Below are positions 9,676 through 18,796 of a stretch of DNA of 64,000 nt, piece by piece. Every line of letters begins with the position of its first letter. Within the stretch, counting starts at the first letter, position 1. Origin of the DNA: Paracoccus haematequi (GTDB lineage Bacteria > Pseudomonadota > Alphaproteobacteria > Rhodobacterales > Rhodobacteraceae); NCBI GenBank assembly GCA_945881965.1, contig CAMCVS010000001.1:291402-355401 (forward strand), in the 5' to 3' direction. The notes beneath the pieces were generated by a model. The model was not told the origin of the DNA. It ran no database searches and was given only the letters and a program-made list of their open reading frames with translations. Both the position numbers and the translations under genes were made by a program.

Positions 9676-10176
9676 TCACCCGCCGCCCTGTTTGCGCGCG
9701 CGGCGGATCACCATGTCGCGCTTCAGTTTCGACAGGTGATCGAAATACATCCGTCCCGCAAGATGGTCGATCTGATGCTGCACCGAGGTCGCCCACAGCC
9801 CGACAAAATCGCGGTCTTCCTGCACCCCGTCCGCGTTCAGGAACCGCACTGTGACCGCGCGCGGGCGCGCGATCACGGCAGAGGCCCCCGGCAGGTTCGG
9901 GCTTGCCTCTTCCTGTTCGCGCAGTTCGACCGAGGCATGGATCACCACCGGATTGGCCAACCGCACCGCCTGCCCCCGCGCGCCCGACGCGTCCACCACG
10001 GCAAGGCGCAGCATGACCCCGATCTGCGGCGCGGCAAGGCCAACACCCGGCATCGCCTCCATCGTGTCGATCATGTCGGCCCAGACGCGGCGGATGTCGT
10101 CGGTGATCGCGTCCACATCGGTCGCAGGCGTGCGCAGCCGCGCATCCGGCCAGGGCAGGCAGCGCCGGACTGTCAT
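9676..10176 (-). CDS. Peptide deformylase-like protein, apparently inactive
   Basis: A 166-residue paralogue of peptide deformylase with motif 1 intact ([10 protein letters not shown], about residues 45-54). Motif 2, normally EGCLS with the metal-binding Cys, reads EEASPNLPG, so the Cys is replaced by Ser. Motif 3, normally HExDH, reads HQIDH: the two metal His remain but the catalytic Glu is Gln. Both changes are expected to abolish normal deformylase activity, although the fold seems preserved ([17 protein letters not shown]). It overlaps def2 by 4 bp and precedes fmt. It may be a structural partner or binding protein; that is inference. Confidence 0.85.
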   Translation of the reverse strand: MTVRRCLPWPDARLRTPATDVDAITDDIRRVWADMIDTMEAMPGVGLAAPQIGVMLRLAVVDASGARGQAVRLANPVVIHASVELREQEEASPNLPGASAVIARPRAVTVRFLNADGVQEDRDFVGLWATSVQHQIDHLAGRMYFDHLSKLKRDMVIRRARKQGGG

Positions 10177-10673
10177 CCGCGCCCGGCCAGGTAGGCGGTT
10201 TCGACGCTGGCGCGGGCGTCCGGCGGCAGGTGGTCGAAAATCACGCGGCCTTGCAGATGGTCGTGTTCATGCTGGGCGCAGCGCGCCTCGAACCCGGTCA
10301 GGTGGCGGTCGTGGCGTTGGCCGTCGAGGCCGGTATAGCCCAGCCGGATTTCCAGCGGGCGGGTCACGGTCACGGTGGCGCCAGGGATCGACAGACAGCC
10401 CTCTTCGGCGGGGCCCGTCGCCTCTGAGGACCACAGGATTTCGGGGTCGATGCAGACCACCGGCGTCATGTCGCCGTCTTTCCAGCCGCAATCCATCACG
10501 AACACCCGTTGCAGCACGCCGATCTGCGGCGCGGCCAAACCCCGACCGGGCGCGGCATACATCGCGGTGAACATGGTGGTGATCAGGTCGGTGACATCTT
10601 CGGACCCCACGGGGGCGCAAACCACCGACAGGCGCGGGTCGGGCCATTGAAGGATGTCCGCCGCCATCGTCAC
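10173..10673 (-). CDS. def: Peptide deformylase (second paralogue)
   Basis: Removes the formyl group from nascent N-terminal Met. The 166-residue product has all three motifs: [10 protein letters not shown] (about residues 43-52), EEGCLSIPG (about 89-97, metal Cys) and QHEHDHL (about 132-138, metal His pair and catalytic Glu). It is shorter and more divergent than the third copy but should be active. Translation may begin at GTG 10673, overlapping the stop of the upstream def gene (GTGA), or at ATG 10667; I keep the longer form. It is middle gene of the def-def-def-fmt series. Confidence 0.92.
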   Translation of the reverse strand: MTMAADILQWPDPRLSVVCAPVGSEDVTDLITTMFTAMYAAPGRGLAAPQIGVLQRVFVMDCGWKDGDMTPVVCIDPEILWSSEATGPAEEGCLSIPGATVTVTRPLEIRLGYTGLDGQRHDRHLTGFEARCAQHEHDHLQGRVIFDHLPPDARASVETAYLAGRG

Positions 10674-11191
10674 ACCCGCGCCATGTCGCGTTTCAGCTTC
10701 TGCATCTTGCGCGTGATCAGCTGCCGTTTCAGCGGCGTCAGATAGTCGATGAACAGCTTGCCATCGAGATGGTCGATTTCATGCTGCACGCAGGTGGCCC
10801 AGAGGCCATCGAAATCCTCGGATTGTTCCGCGCCGTTCTGGTCGATCCAGCGCACCGAAACCGCCGCAGGGCGCGTCACCTCGGCGAATTGATCCGGGAT
10901 CGACAGACAGCCTTCCTCGTAGGTGGTCTTGTCGTCTGACACCGCCACAACGGCGGGGTTGAACATGATCAGCGGGCGCGGGGTGGCGCCCTTTTCCTTG
11001 ACGCAATCCAGCACGATCAGGCGGTGGTTCGCGCCGACCTGCGGGGCCGCCAACCCGATGCCGGGGGCGTCATACATGGTTTCCAGCATGTCATGGGCCA
11101 GCCGCCGCAGATCATCCGACAGATCGGGCACGGGGGCTGCCAGCTTGCGCAGGCGCGGGTCGGGATGGATCAGGATCGGGCGTTTTGTCAT
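10670..11191 (-). CDS. def: Peptide deformylase (canonical copy)
   Basis: First gene of the minus-strand def series, and the most typical one. From ATG 11191 (MTKRPILIHPDPRLRK) the product is 173 residues with motif 1 GIGLAAPQVG (about residues 47-56), motif 2 [14 protein letters not shown] (about 92-105) and motif 3 QHEIDHLDGKLFIDYL (about 134-149). This is the class I bacterial pattern and probably the main housekeeping deformylase. A longer frame to 11269 exists but its extra residues are Arg-rich and unlike the family, so the inner ATG is preferred. Confidence 0.95.
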   Translation of the reverse strand: MTKRPILIHPDPRLRKLAAPVPDLSDDLRRLAHDMLETMYDAPGIGLAAPQVGANHRLIVLDCVKEKGATPRPLIMFNPAVVAVSDDKTTYEEGCLSIPDQFAEVTRPAAVSVRWIDQNGAEQSEDFDGLWATCVQHEIDHLDGKLFIDYLTPLKRQLITRKMQKLKRDMARV

Positions 11192-11472
11192 GGGCGCGCA
11201 TGTAGGCCATGGGGCGCGCTCACGCAATGGGGCCGCGCGACGGCGCATCGCATGGGGCCGGTTTTTCATGGCTGGCGGAAAGGATGACGCCTTGAGGGAA
11301 AATCCGCCCCATAAATCGGTCTATATCGGATAAATTTCCTGAATTCTCCATTCATGCGGCAACGGGGTTCCCAAACTATCAGATCTTACAGTATCCTGTC
11401 CCGCAGCAACACCAGGATTGCACCTGCCCCGGTGGCGGGTATCCTGCGCCCAGAGGGACAGAGGGAAACACA
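11192..11472. promoter_or_regulatory. Divergent intergenic region between def and patB
   Basis: About 280 bp without a gene. The half nearest patB is clearly lower in GC (around 11310-11400) and probably holds the patB promoter. I see no convincing consensus boxes, hairpin or small ORF. Confidence 0.4.
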
Positions 11473-12642
11473 ATGCGCTTTGACGCCATCATCGACCGCC
11501 GCAACACCCATTCGGTGAAATGGGACATGATGGAAAAGCTCTATGGCGTGCCCGCCGATCAGGGCCTGTCGATGTGGGTCGCCGACATGGATTTCCGCGC
11601 GCCGGATTGCATTCAGGACGCGGTGCAGGGGATGCGTGATCACGGCGTCTATGGCTATTACGGTGACGATGCCAGCTATCGCGCCGCGATTTGCTGGTGG
11701 ATGCAGACCCGGCACGGCTGGACAGTGGACCCGCAGGCGATCCTGACCACGCATGGCCTCGTCAATGGCACCGCGATGTGTGTGGACACGTTCACCGCGC
11801 CGGGGGATGGCGTGTTGCTGTTCACCCCGGTCTATCACGCCTTTGCCAAGGTGATCCGGGCGAACGGCCGCCGCGTGGTCGAAAGCCCGCTGGTGATCCG
11901 CGACGGCCGTTACGAGATGGACTTTGACCATGCCGCCGCCGTGGTGCAGGCGCAGGGCGCAAAGATGGTCATCCTGTGTTCACCGCATAATCCCGGTGGG
12001 CGCGTCTGGACCCGTGCCGAATTGCAGGCGCTGGCGGATTTCGCGGCGGCGCAGGGCCTGATCCTGGTATCAGACGAGATTCACCACGATCTGGTATTCG
12101 CGCCTGCCCGCCACATTCCGATGACGGACATCACCGGCAATGACGGCTGCATCATGATGACGGCCAGCACCAAGACCTTCAACATCGCAGGCGCCCATTC
12201 CGGCAATGTCATCATCCATGATGCGGCACAGCGCGCGCAATTCGAGGCGCGGATGATGGGGCTGGGCCTGTCGCCGAACTCTTTCGGGCTGAACATGGCC
12301 GAAGCCGCCTATTCCCCCGCAGGCGCGGCCTGGGTCGATGATTGCGTGGCCTATCTGGGCGAAAACGCGCGGGTGTTTGATGCGGCCGTCAATGCCATCC
12401 CCGGCGTGGCGTCGATGCGGCTGGAGGCGACCTATCTGGGATGGGTGGATTTCGCAGGCACCGGCATGACCCCCGCCGAGGTGCGCAAACGGGTGCAGGA
12501 CGACGCGCAGATCGCGCCGAACCATGGCGAAACTTTTGGGTCAGGCGGCGAGTCGTTCCTGCGGTTCAACCTAGCCATGCCGCGCGCGCAGGTGATCGAA
12601 GCGGGCGAACGGCTGGCGCGCGCGTTCGGCGATCTGCAATAA
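11473..12642 (+). CDS. patB: PatB/MalY-type PLP-dependent C-S lyase (aminotransferase fold)
   Basis: A 389-residue fold-type I PLP enzyme of the MalY/PatB group, which cleaves C-S bonds of cystathionine and related cysteine conjugates. Visible features are the N-terminal TFDAII-like FDAIIDRRNTHSVKWD, SMWVADMDF (about residues 36-44), the PLP-contacting GVYGYYGDD, CSPHNPGGRVWTRAE (about 176-190), VSDEIHHDLVF (about 203-213, the Asp contacting the pyridine N) and the PLP-Lys segment MTASTKTFNIAGAHSGN (about 228-244). GAGGGAAACACA precedes the ATG. It is a single gene, convergent with the lipoprotein gene. Confidence 0.9.
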   Translation: MRFDAIIDRRNTHSVKWDMMEKLYGVPADQGLSMWVADMDFRAPDCIQDAVQGMRDHGVYGYYGDDASYRAAICWWMQTRHGWTVDPQAILTTHGLVNGTAMCVDTFTAPGDGVLLFTPVYHAFAKVIRANGRRVVESPLVIRDGRYEMDFDHAAAVVQAQGAKMVILCSPHNPGGRVWTRAELQALADFAAAQGLILVSDEIHHDLVFAPARHIPMTDITGNDGCIMMTASTKTFNIAGAHSGNVIIHDAAQRAQFEARMMGLGLSPNSFGLNMAEAAYSPAGAAWVDDCVAYLGENARVFDAAVNAIPGVASMRLEATYLGWVDFAGTGMTPAEVRKRVQDDAQIAPNHGETFGSGGESFLRFNLAMPRAQVIEAGERLARAFGDLQ

Positions 12643-12667
12643 TCAACCGCAAACCGCCCCTTCCGGC

Positions 12668-13015
12668 TTAGCCGCACACGGCGGCTGCCGTCTCGCCGAA
12701 TTCCTTCCAGCGCCGCCATTGTTGCGCGGCGTTGGGATCGTCCGATTGACGCAGGTTCTGCAACGTCTGCGGATCGTTCCAGAATTTTGCGCCCTGCCGC
12801 TGGTCCGATCCCGACAGCGTCTGATGTGCCACCTGCTGCACACAGCCGCACAGCTGCGGTGACCGCGCCTTGCGGTCGGATGCCAGACAGGCGCTGGCAA
12901 TCGGTCCGCTGCTGGACGCGGTGGATATGCCGGATACGCCGCTTGACGCGCCCCGCGACCGGCCACACCCGCCCAGAACCGCCAGCACACACAGCGCGAT
13001 GATGATCTTTTGCAT
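12668..13015 (-). CDS. Small putative lipoprotein
   Basis: A 115-residue protein with a classic lipoprotein signal: MQKIIIALCVLAVLGGC, with Cys 17 as the acylation site after the lipobox LGGC. The mature part has a Ser/Gly-rich linker, then a Cys-containing region (SACLASDRKARSPQLCGCVQ) and a C-terminal helix-like region rich in Gln, Arg and Trp. Four to five Cys in the mature part suggest disulfides in the periplasm. The start is set by CAGGAG seven bases before the ATG. A much longer frame reaching into lepA is not credible. The family is widespread in Rhodobacteraceae, but I know of no established function. Confidence 0.75.
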   Translation of the reverse strand: MQKIIIALCVLAVLGGCGRSRGASSGVSGISTASSSGPIASACLASDRKARSPQLCGCVQQVAHQTLSGSDQRQGAKFWNDPQTLQNLRQSDDPNAAQQWRRWKEFGETAAAVCG

Positions 13016-13187
13016 CGTTTGCTCCTGAATTTGCCGGTCTTGCCCATCTTCGGGGTCTGCCGGGAAACCGCCACCTCTGGCACGATTATGCCGCATCGCG
13101 GCGGCAAAGGAAACCGTCCCTGATCCACCGCGATCCAGACGGCGATCCGCCTTGACCAACAGGGGTTTCCCCATCATATCGCCTTGC

Positions 13188-14987
13188 ATGACACCGCTAT
13201 CACACATCCGCAATTTCTCGATCGTGGCGCATATCGACCATGGGAAATCCACCCTGGCCGACCGCCTGATCCAATCCACCGGCACCGTCGAAGCCCGCGA
13301 CATGAAAGAGCAATTGCTCGATTCGATGGATATCGAACGCGAACGCGGCATCACGATCAAAGCCAACACCGTGCGCATTGATTACAAAGCGCTGAACGGT
13401 GAGAATTACGTGCTGAACCTGATCGACACCCCTGGCCACGTCGATTTCGCCTATGAAGTATCCCGGTCCATGCGCGCGGTCGAGGGATCGCTGCTGGTGG
13501 TGGACAGCACGCAGGGCGTCGAGGCGCAGACGCTGGCCAACGTGTATCAGGCGATTGATGCCGGTCACGACATCGTCCCCGTGCTGAACAAGATCGACCT
13601 GCCCGCCGCCGATTGCGACCGCGTCGCGGCACAGATCGAAGATGTGATCGGCATCGATGCCTCGGACGCGCTGCGCGTGTCGGCAAAGACCGGCATCGGC
13701 ATCGCCGAAACGCTGGAAGCCATCGTGCACCGCCTGCCCGCCCCGAGAGGCACGCGCGACGCGCCCCTGCAGGCCATGCTGGTCGATAGCTGGTACGACC
13801 CCTACCTCGGCGTGGTCGTTCTTGTCCGCATCATGGACGGCGTGCTGCGCAAGAATGACCGCGTGAAATTCATGTCGAACGGCACCGTGCATCAGGTGGA
13901 CCGCATCGGCGTGTTCCGCCCGCAGATGGAACCGGTCGAGGATCTGGGCCCCGGCGAGATCGGGTTCATCACCGCCCAGATCAAGCAGGTCCGCGACACC
14001 CGTGTGGGCGATACCATTACGTCCGAGAAAAAGGGCACCGAGATCGCCCTGCCGGGCTTCAAACCCTCGCAGCCCGTGGTGTTCTGCGGGCTGTTCCCGG
14101 TGGACAGTTCCGAATTTGAAGACCTGCGCGACGCGATCGACAAATTGGCGCTAAATGACGCGAGTTTCAGTTTCGAAATGGAAAGCTCGGCCGCGCTGGG
14201 GTTCGGCTTTCGCTGCGGCTTCCTGGGGCTATTGCATCTGGAAGTCATCCGCGACCGGATCGAGCGCGAATACAACATCGACCTGATCACCACCGCGCCC
14301 TCGGTGGTCTATCACCTGCATATGAAAGACGGCGAAGTGCGCGAAATGCACAACCCCGCCGACATGCCCGATGTGACCTATATCGACCACGTCGAGGAAC
14401 CGCGCATCAAGGCGACGATTCTGGTGCCCGATGATTATCTGGGCGATATCCTGAAACTGTGTCAGGACCGGCGCGGAATTCAGTTGGATTTGAGTTACGC
14501 CGGCAATCGCGCGATGGTGGTCTATGACCTGCCGTTGAACGAGGTGGTGTTCGATTTCTATGACCGGCTGAAATCGGTGACCAAGGGCTATGCGTCGTTC
14601 GACTATAACCTGACCGGCTATGCCGAGGATAATCTGGTCAAGATGCAGATTCTGGTGAACGCCGAACCGGTTGACGCCCTGTCGATGATGGTCCACCGCG
14701 ACCGCGCCGAGGCGCGCGGGCGGTCGATGTGCGAAAAACTGAAAGACCTGATCCCCCGCCACATGTTCCAGATCCCGATTCAGGCGGCCATCGGCGGCAA
14801 GGTCATCGCGCGCGAAACGATTTCGGCGCTGCGCAAGGACGTGACGGCCAAGTGCTATGGCGGCGACGCGACGCGGAAACGCAAGCTGCTGGACAAGCAG
14901 AAGGCCGGCAAGAAGAAGATGCGCCAGTTCGGGAAAGTGGAGATCCCGCAGGAAGCGTTTATCTCGGCGTTGAAGATGGATGGTTGA
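13188..14987 (+). CDS. lepA: Elongation factor 4 (LepA), back-translocating GTPase
   Basis: Ribosome-associated GTPase involved in initiation and translocation control. From ATG 13188 the product is 599 residues, the family length. G motifs: AHIDHGKST (G1, about residues 14-22), the RGITIK switch, DTPGHVDF (G3, about 80-87) and NKIDLPAA (G4, about 134-141). Downstream are the EF-G-like domains II, III and V ([20 protein letters not shown]) and the LepA-specific C-terminal domain with [19 protein letters not shown] and [13 protein letters not shown] start 36 bases upstream is unlikely. The 172-bp gap to the lipoprotein gene is divergent and should carry promoters for both. Confidence 0.97.
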   Translation: MTPLSHIRNFSIVAHIDHGKSTLADRLIQSTGTVEARDMKEQLLDSMDIERERGITIKANTVRIDYKALNGENYVLNLIDTPGHVDFAYEVSRSMRAVEGSLLVVDSTQGVEAQTLANVYQAIDAGHDIVPVLNKIDLPAADCDRVAAQIEDVIGIDASDALRVSAKTGIGIAETLEAIVHRLPAPRGTRDAPLQAMLVDSWYDPYLGVVVLVRIMDGVLRKNDRVKFMSNGTVHQVDRIGVFRPQMEPVEDLGPGEIGFITAQIKQVRDTRVGDTITSEKKGTEIALPGFKPSQPVVFCGLFPVDSSEFEDLRDAIDKLALNDASFSFEMESSAALGFGFRCGFLGLLHLEVIRDRIEREYNIDLITTAPSVVYHLHMKDGEVREMHNPADMPDVTYIDHVEEPRIKATILVPDDYLGDILKLCQDRRGIQLDLSYAGNRAMVVYDLPLNEVVFDFYDRLKSVTKGYASFDYNLTGYAEDNLVKMQILVNAEPVDALSMMVHRDRAEARGRSMCEKLKDLIPRHMFQIPIQAAIGGKVIARETISALRKDVTAKCYGGDATRKRKLLDKQKAGKKKMRQFGKVEIPQEAFISALKMDG

Positions 14988-15026
14988 GTAGGTCGTGAAC
15001 ATAAAGAGATCTTTTTAGGAATTGGT

Positions 15027-15779
15027 ATGTATTTTATGTATGTTGACGAAAGTGGTGATCCCGGCAACAACACTTTGCAAACCCAGTACTTTTGTTTGTC
15101 CGGCCTCGTTGTTCATGAAAGCGAATGGCGAAATCTAATTGACGCATCACAGCGCTTCCGCCGAACTATAAAACAAGCTTATGGATTTCCGGTTAGATCG
15201 GAAATCCATGCGGTGAAACTTTTGCGCCACAGTGCCTTCTCGATAGAAAAGCATAACAGGCTGGCCATAATGCGAAACTATTTCGATGAGCTTTCGAAAA
15301 TGAACTTTCTCTCTGTAACAAACGTTGTCGTCGACAAGGTTGGAAAGCCATCAGATTTTGACGTTTTTTCTGCTGCATGGCGTACTCTTTTTCAAAGGTT
15401 TGAGAACACCCTGACCCATGGTAATTTCCCAGGGGGTTACAGCAGATCATTCGGGACTATTTTCACAGATGCAACTAACGGCGAGAAACTGACTGGCATA
15501 ATGCGAAAAATGAATGTCCACAATCCAATACCCAACAAAGGCCAGAGTGGTTATCGAAATTTGCCAATCCGAAGAATAATCGAAGACCCTTCGTCAAGAG
15601 ATTCTTCACACTCCCTTCCTATTCAGGCGTGCGATGTCATCGCATATTTTTTACACCAAAAATTCAAGCCAAACGCATACGTGAAAAGGTCCGGAGCCCA
15701 AAACTACTTCAAAAGACTCGAGCCCATTCTGAATAAACGAGCATCCAACACAAACTCACTTGGTATAGTTGTGATATGA
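15027..15779 (+). CDS. DUF3800 domain protein in an AT-rich islet
   Basis: A 250-residue DUF3800 protein, a family predicted to have an RNase H-like fold and often found with mobile or defence genes. The diagnostic N terminus MYFMYVDESGDPG is present, as is the C-terminal motif QACDVIAYFLHQKF (about residues 205-218), with an Asp expected in the putative active site. Base composition changes abruptly: the gene is roughly 42-45% GC by eye and uses A/T-ending codons (AAA, ATT, TTT), against about 65% around it. It begins 39 bp after lepA and stands alone. Recent horizontal acquisition is likely; the function is unknown. Confidence 0.88.
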   Translation: MYFMYVDESGDPGNNTLQTQYFCLSGLVVHESEWRNLIDASQRFRRTIKQAYGFPVRSEIHAVKLLRHSAFSIEKHNRLAIMRNYFDELSKMNFLSVTNVVVDKVGKPSDFDVFSAAWRTLFQRFENTLTHGNFPGGYSRSFGTIFTDATNGEKLTGIMRKMNVHNPIPNKGQSGYRNLPIRRIIEDPSSRDSSHSLPIQACDVIAYFLHQKFKPNAYVKRSGAQNYFKRLEPILNKRASNTNSLGIVVI

Positions 15780-16017
15780 AAAGGGCGAGCGGTTACCCGC
15801 TCGCCGGGATGATCCTACTAGTGAGTATGCCCACGTTCAGATCATATGTTCAGTATACGTGACATGGACTCCGGTCGCCAGCATATTTTTTTTCATATTT
15901 ATCAGGAGCTTGGCGATCTGGCGTTCAGATTATCTCACTGCGAGTGCTCGATCAGACCGCCGCTGACTCGTGCAGATAAAGAAAACCGAAAACTTTTCAG
16001 GCACCCTAAAAGTACTC
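15780..16017. other. Intergenic stretch with a hairpin after DUF3800
   Basis: At 15784-15805 there is a nearly perfect inverted repeat, GGCGAGCGG and CCGCTCGCC around a 4-base loop, just after the DUF3800 stop; no T run follows, so it is a weak terminator candidate. The rest to 16017 is AT-richer than the chromosome average and shows no gene I can support. Confidence 0.5.
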
Positions 16018-16287
16018 TCATCGATCCCCGTAACCCCCCCCCTTTGGAGCAACCGTGACCACCAGCACCACCAACCGGGCATCCTCGATCCGATAGATGA
16101 TCCGCCAGTCACCCACGCGGACTCGCCATTGGTCCACCTCGCCTACCAGTTTCAGGCATCCGGGTGGGCGGGGATTGGTTGCAAGTTCAGCGATTTCAGA
16201 GATCAGCCGGTCGTGCAACCGCCGATCTTTCAGTCGCCGCAAATCCTTGCGGGCACGGGCCGACAGATCAATCTGATATTGCGTCAT
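16018..16287 (-). CDS. ParE/RelE-family toxin
   Basis: An 89-residue toxin-fold protein. The RelE/ParE pattern is clear: MTQYQIDLSARARKDLRRLK at the N terminus, a helical pair up to LATNPRPPGCLKLVGEVDQW, then the beta-sheet core WRVRVGDWRIIYRIEDARL with conserved Arg and Tyr, ending in a short basic tail. RelE-type toxins cleave mRNA on the ribosome; ParE-type toxins poison gyrase. Sequence alone does not settle which, although the RVGDWRIIYRI core fits the RelE side. It overlaps the antitoxin gene by 4 bp and follows it, the usual order. Confidence 0.88.
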   Translation of the reverse strand: MTQYQIDLSARARKDLRRLKDRRLHDRLISEIAELATNPRPPGCLKLVGEVDQWRVRVGDWRIIYRIEDARLVVLVVTVAPKGGGYGDR

Positions 16288-16559
16288 TCCAGATCAGTGC
16301 GTGCCGCGTCTTCGGCCAGATACTGTTCCATCGAAATCGTGCCTTCCGGGTTGGCCAGATATTCGGCATAGGCAGCCTCGCCCATCTTGGCCAGTTCCGC
16401 ATCCTCGAGCGCCTCGTAATACGCCATCGCCTCGACCGAGATCATCACCGCAACCGGCTTGCCATGACGTTCGATCGTGACATCCTCGCGGCCGTGCTGG
16501 ACCTTGCCCAGCAGGTCGGACAGGTTTTCGCGGGCCTGGGATACGCTGACGGTGATCAT
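16284..16559 (-). CDS. Phd/YefM-family antitoxin
   Basis: A 91-residue antitoxin from ATG 16559 (MITVSVSQARENLSDLLGKV). The N-terminal Phd/YefM DNA-binding fold is seen in SQARENLSDLLGKVQHGREDVTIERHGKPVAVMIS, and the acidic C-terminal part, which would wrap the toxin, in EDAELAKMGEAAYAEYLANPEG. An ATG four codons upstream is possible. The gene heads the toxin-antitoxin operon; a perfect inverted repeat immediately upstream is the expected autoregulatory operator. Confidence 0.88.
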   Translation of the reverse strand: MITVSVSQARENLSDLLGKVQHGREDVTIERHGKPVAVMISVEAMAYYEALEDAELAKMGEAAYAEYLANPEGTISMEQYLAEDAARTDLE

Positions 16560-16571
16560 GGTTTTGTCCAA

Positions 16572-16590
16572 TCTGTACGAAACGTACAGA
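16572..16590. promoter_or_regulatory. Palindromic operator of the toxin-antitoxin operon
   Basis: TCTGTACG, a 3-base AAA spacer, then CGTACAGA: a perfect 8-bp inverted repeat starting 13 bp upstream of the antitoxin ATG. Phd/YefM antitoxins bind such palindromes to repress their own operon, so this is the likely operator. Confidence 0.7.
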
Positions 16591-16685
16591 ACCTATGCCA
16601 CACCCGGCCCGGTTGCGCAAGGGGCAGCCCGCTTGCCCCCGCCCCCCGCCTGACCTAAACAGGCGGAAAGACAAGGGAGACGGGC

Positions 16686-17915
16686 ATGCGGCGTGTGGTG
16701 GTGACGGGGCTGGGGATCGTGTCGTCCATCGGGACGGATGCGGGGCAGGTGCTGGACTCGCTCCGGGCCGGGCGGTCGGGCATTCGGGCCAATGCGGCGA
16801 TGGCGGAGCATGGCTTTCGCAGCCAGATCGCGGGTGATGTGCAGATCGACGTGACCGAACATGTCGATAAACGCACGCTGCGCTTCATGGGGCCGGGGGC
16901 TGCTTATGCCCATATCGCGATGGGGCAGGCGATTGCGGATGCGGGGCTGACCGAGGCTGACGTGGTCAACCCGATGACGGGCGTGATCGCGGGGTCGGGG
17001 GGGCCGTCAACCTCGGCGATGCTGGCGGCGCATCAATCCGTGCTGGCGACGGGCGCGACCAAGCGGATCGGGCCGTTCGCGGTGCCGAAATGCATGGGAT
17101 CGACGATCAGCGCGAACCTGGCCACCGCCTATCGCATCAAGGGCATGAATTTCTCGATCACCTCGGCCTGTTCCACATCGCTGCATTGCATCGGCATGGC
17201 GGCGCAGCAGGTGGCCCTGGGCCAGCAGGACGTGATGTTCGGGGGCGGCGGCGAGGAGTTGGACTGGACGCTGTCCTGCCTGTTCGACGCGATGGGGGCA
17301 ATGTCGTCGAAGTATAACGCGACGCCGGAGCGGGCCAGCCGCGCCTTTGACGCGGGGCGCGACGGGTTCGTGATCGGCGGCGGCGGGGCGATCATCGTGC
17401 TGGAGGCGCTGGACCATGCGCTGGCGCGCGGGGCGAAGATTTACGCCGAGGTCACGGGCTTTGGCGCGACGTCGGACGGGGCGGACATGGTGGCGCCATC
17501 GGGCGAGGGCGGGGAACGGGCGATGCGGCTGGCGCTGCGGACGCTGTCACCGGACCGGCGGGTGAATTACATCAACGCGCATGGCACCTCGACCCCGGTG
17601 GGCGACGTGGGCGAGGTCGAGGCGGTGCGCCGCGTGTTCGGGCGCGGCACGTCGCCGGTGATTTCGTCCACCAAATCGATGACCGGCCACAGCCAAGGGG
17701 CCACCGGCGCGCAAGAGGCGATCTATTGCCTGTTGATGCTGGAACATGATTTCATCGCGCCCTCGATCAACGTCGAAACGCTGGACCCGGCAATTGACGC
17801 GGGCGAGATTGCCACCGCGCGGGTGGACAATGCGGGGCTGGATACGGTGATGACCAATTCCTTTGGCTTTGGCGGCACCAACGGGTCGATGCTGTTGTCG
17901 AAGTATCGGGGATGA
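16686..17915 (+). CDS. fabB: Beta-ketoacyl-ACP synthase I
   Basis: Condensing enzyme of fatty-acid elongation, needed for the unsaturated branch with FabA. The 409-residue product has the Cys-His-His triad: Cys in ITSACSTSLHCIG (about residue 162), His in YINAHGTSTPVGD (about 300) and His in STKSMTGHSQGATG (about 335). The N terminus MRRVVVTGLGIVSSIG and C-terminal NSFGFGGTNGS are typical. AAGGGAGACGGGC precedes the ATG. fabI follows with a 4-bp overlap. fabA, the usual upstream partner, is about 32 kb away on the other strand. Confidence 0.97.
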   Translation: MRRVVVTGLGIVSSIGTDAGQVLDSLRAGRSGIRANAAMAEHGFRSQIAGDVQIDVTEHVDKRTLRFMGPGAAYAHIAMGQAIADAGLTEADVVNPMTGVIAGSGGPSTSAMLAAHQSVLATGATKRIGPFAVPKCMGSTISANLATAYRIKGMNFSITSACSTSLHCIGMAAQQVALGQQDVMFGGGGEELDWTLSCLFDAMGAMSSKYNATPERASRAFDAGRDGFVIGGGGAIIVLEALDHALARGAKIYAEVTGFGATSDGADMVAPSGEGGERAMRLALRTLSPDRRVNYINAHGTSTPVGDVGEVEAVRRVFGRGTSPVISSTKSMTGHSQGATGAQEAIYCLLMLEHDFIAPSINVETLDPAIDAGEIATARVDNAGLDTVMTNSFGFGGTNGSMLLSKYRG

Positions 17916-18697
17916 CCATGTTGCAGGGCAAACGCGGGCTGGTGATGGGCGTGGCGAATGAACGGTCCATCGCCTGGGGCATTGCGCGGGCCTGCGCGGG
18001 GGCCGGGGCGGAATTGGCGTTCACCTATCAGGGAGCGGCCTTTGGCGAGCGGTTGGCACCGCTGGCGGCCAGCGTCGGGTCCGATTTCATGGTCGATGTC
18101 GATGTGACGGATGATGCGTCGCTGGATCGGGCCTTTGCGGCGTTAAGCGCTCGCTGGGACCGGCTGGATTTCCTGATCCATGCGGTGGCGTTTTCCGACA
18201 AGACGGAATTGACGGGGCGGTTCCTGAATACGTCCCGCGCGAATTTCAAGAATTCGCTGGATATCTCGTGTTACAGCCTGGTTGAGGTGGCGCGTCGCGC
18301 GCATCCGATGATGGGACCGGGCGGCAGCATCATCACGCTGACCTATCAGGGGTCGAACCGGGTGACGCCGTTCTATAATGTGATGGGCGTGGCCAAGGCG
18401 GCGCTGGAGGCGGCGGTGCGGTATCTGGCCAATGATCTGGGGCCGGACGGCATCCGCGTGAACGCGATCAGCCCCGGCCCGATGAAAACGCTGGCAGGGG
18501 CCGCGATTGGCGGGGCGCGCAAGACCTTCAAGCATACCGAGATGAACGCGCCCTTGCGGTCGAACGCAACGTTGGAGGCGGTGGGGGGCACCGCCGTTTA
18601 TCTGATTTCGGATGCCGGTGCGTTCACCACCGGCGAGGTGATCCGGGTCGATGGCGGCTATCACGTTCTGGGCATGCCGCAGCCAGAAAACATCTGA
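17912..18697 (+). CDS. fabI: Enoyl-ACP reductase (NADH), FabI
   Basis: Reduces enoyl-ACP in the last step of each elongation cycle. The 261-residue SDR-type protein has the FabI-specific nucleotide-binding pattern GVANERSIAWGIA (about residues 14-26), the catalytic Tyr-x6-Lys in FYNVMGVAKAAL (about 152-163), the substrate loop and the C-terminal VIRVDGGYHVLGM. The start at 17912 overlaps the fabB stop (ATGA); an ATG two codons later is equally possible. A repeat element directly downstream may help to end transcription. Confidence 0.96.
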   Translation: MTMLQGKRGLVMGVANERSIAWGIARACAGAGAELAFTYQGAAFGERLAPLAASVGSDFMVDVDVTDDASLDRAFAALSARWDRLDFLIHAVAFSDKTELTGRFLNTSRANFKNSLDISCYSLVEVARRAHPMMGPGGSIITLTYQGSNRVTPFYNVMGVAKAALEAAVRYLANDLGPDGIRVNAISPGPMKTLAGAAIGGARKTFKHTEMNAPLRSNATLEAVGGTAVYLISDAGAFTTGEVIRVDGGYHVLGMPQPENI

Positions 18698-18708
18698 CAT
18701 CGGTTGAT

Positions 18709-18793
18709 TGGGGGGCCAGCCCCGCAAGCCGCTTTAAGATTGGGGGGCCAGCCCCCCAAGCCCCCCGGGATAGTTGTAAACCGAAGAAGCCGG
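18709..18793. repeat. Dispersed GC-rich palindromic repeat, copy 2
   Basis: Between the converging fabI and DUF1489 genes. Reading the minus strand from the DUF1489 stop, CCGGCTTCTTCGGTTTACAA continues to ACTATCCCGGGGGG and two inverted GGGGGGCCAGCC-type segments. The conserved part matches copy 1 at 8667-8730 at nearly every position. The G/C inverted runs could form a hairpin. Confidence 0.7.
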
Positions 18794-18796
18794 CGG

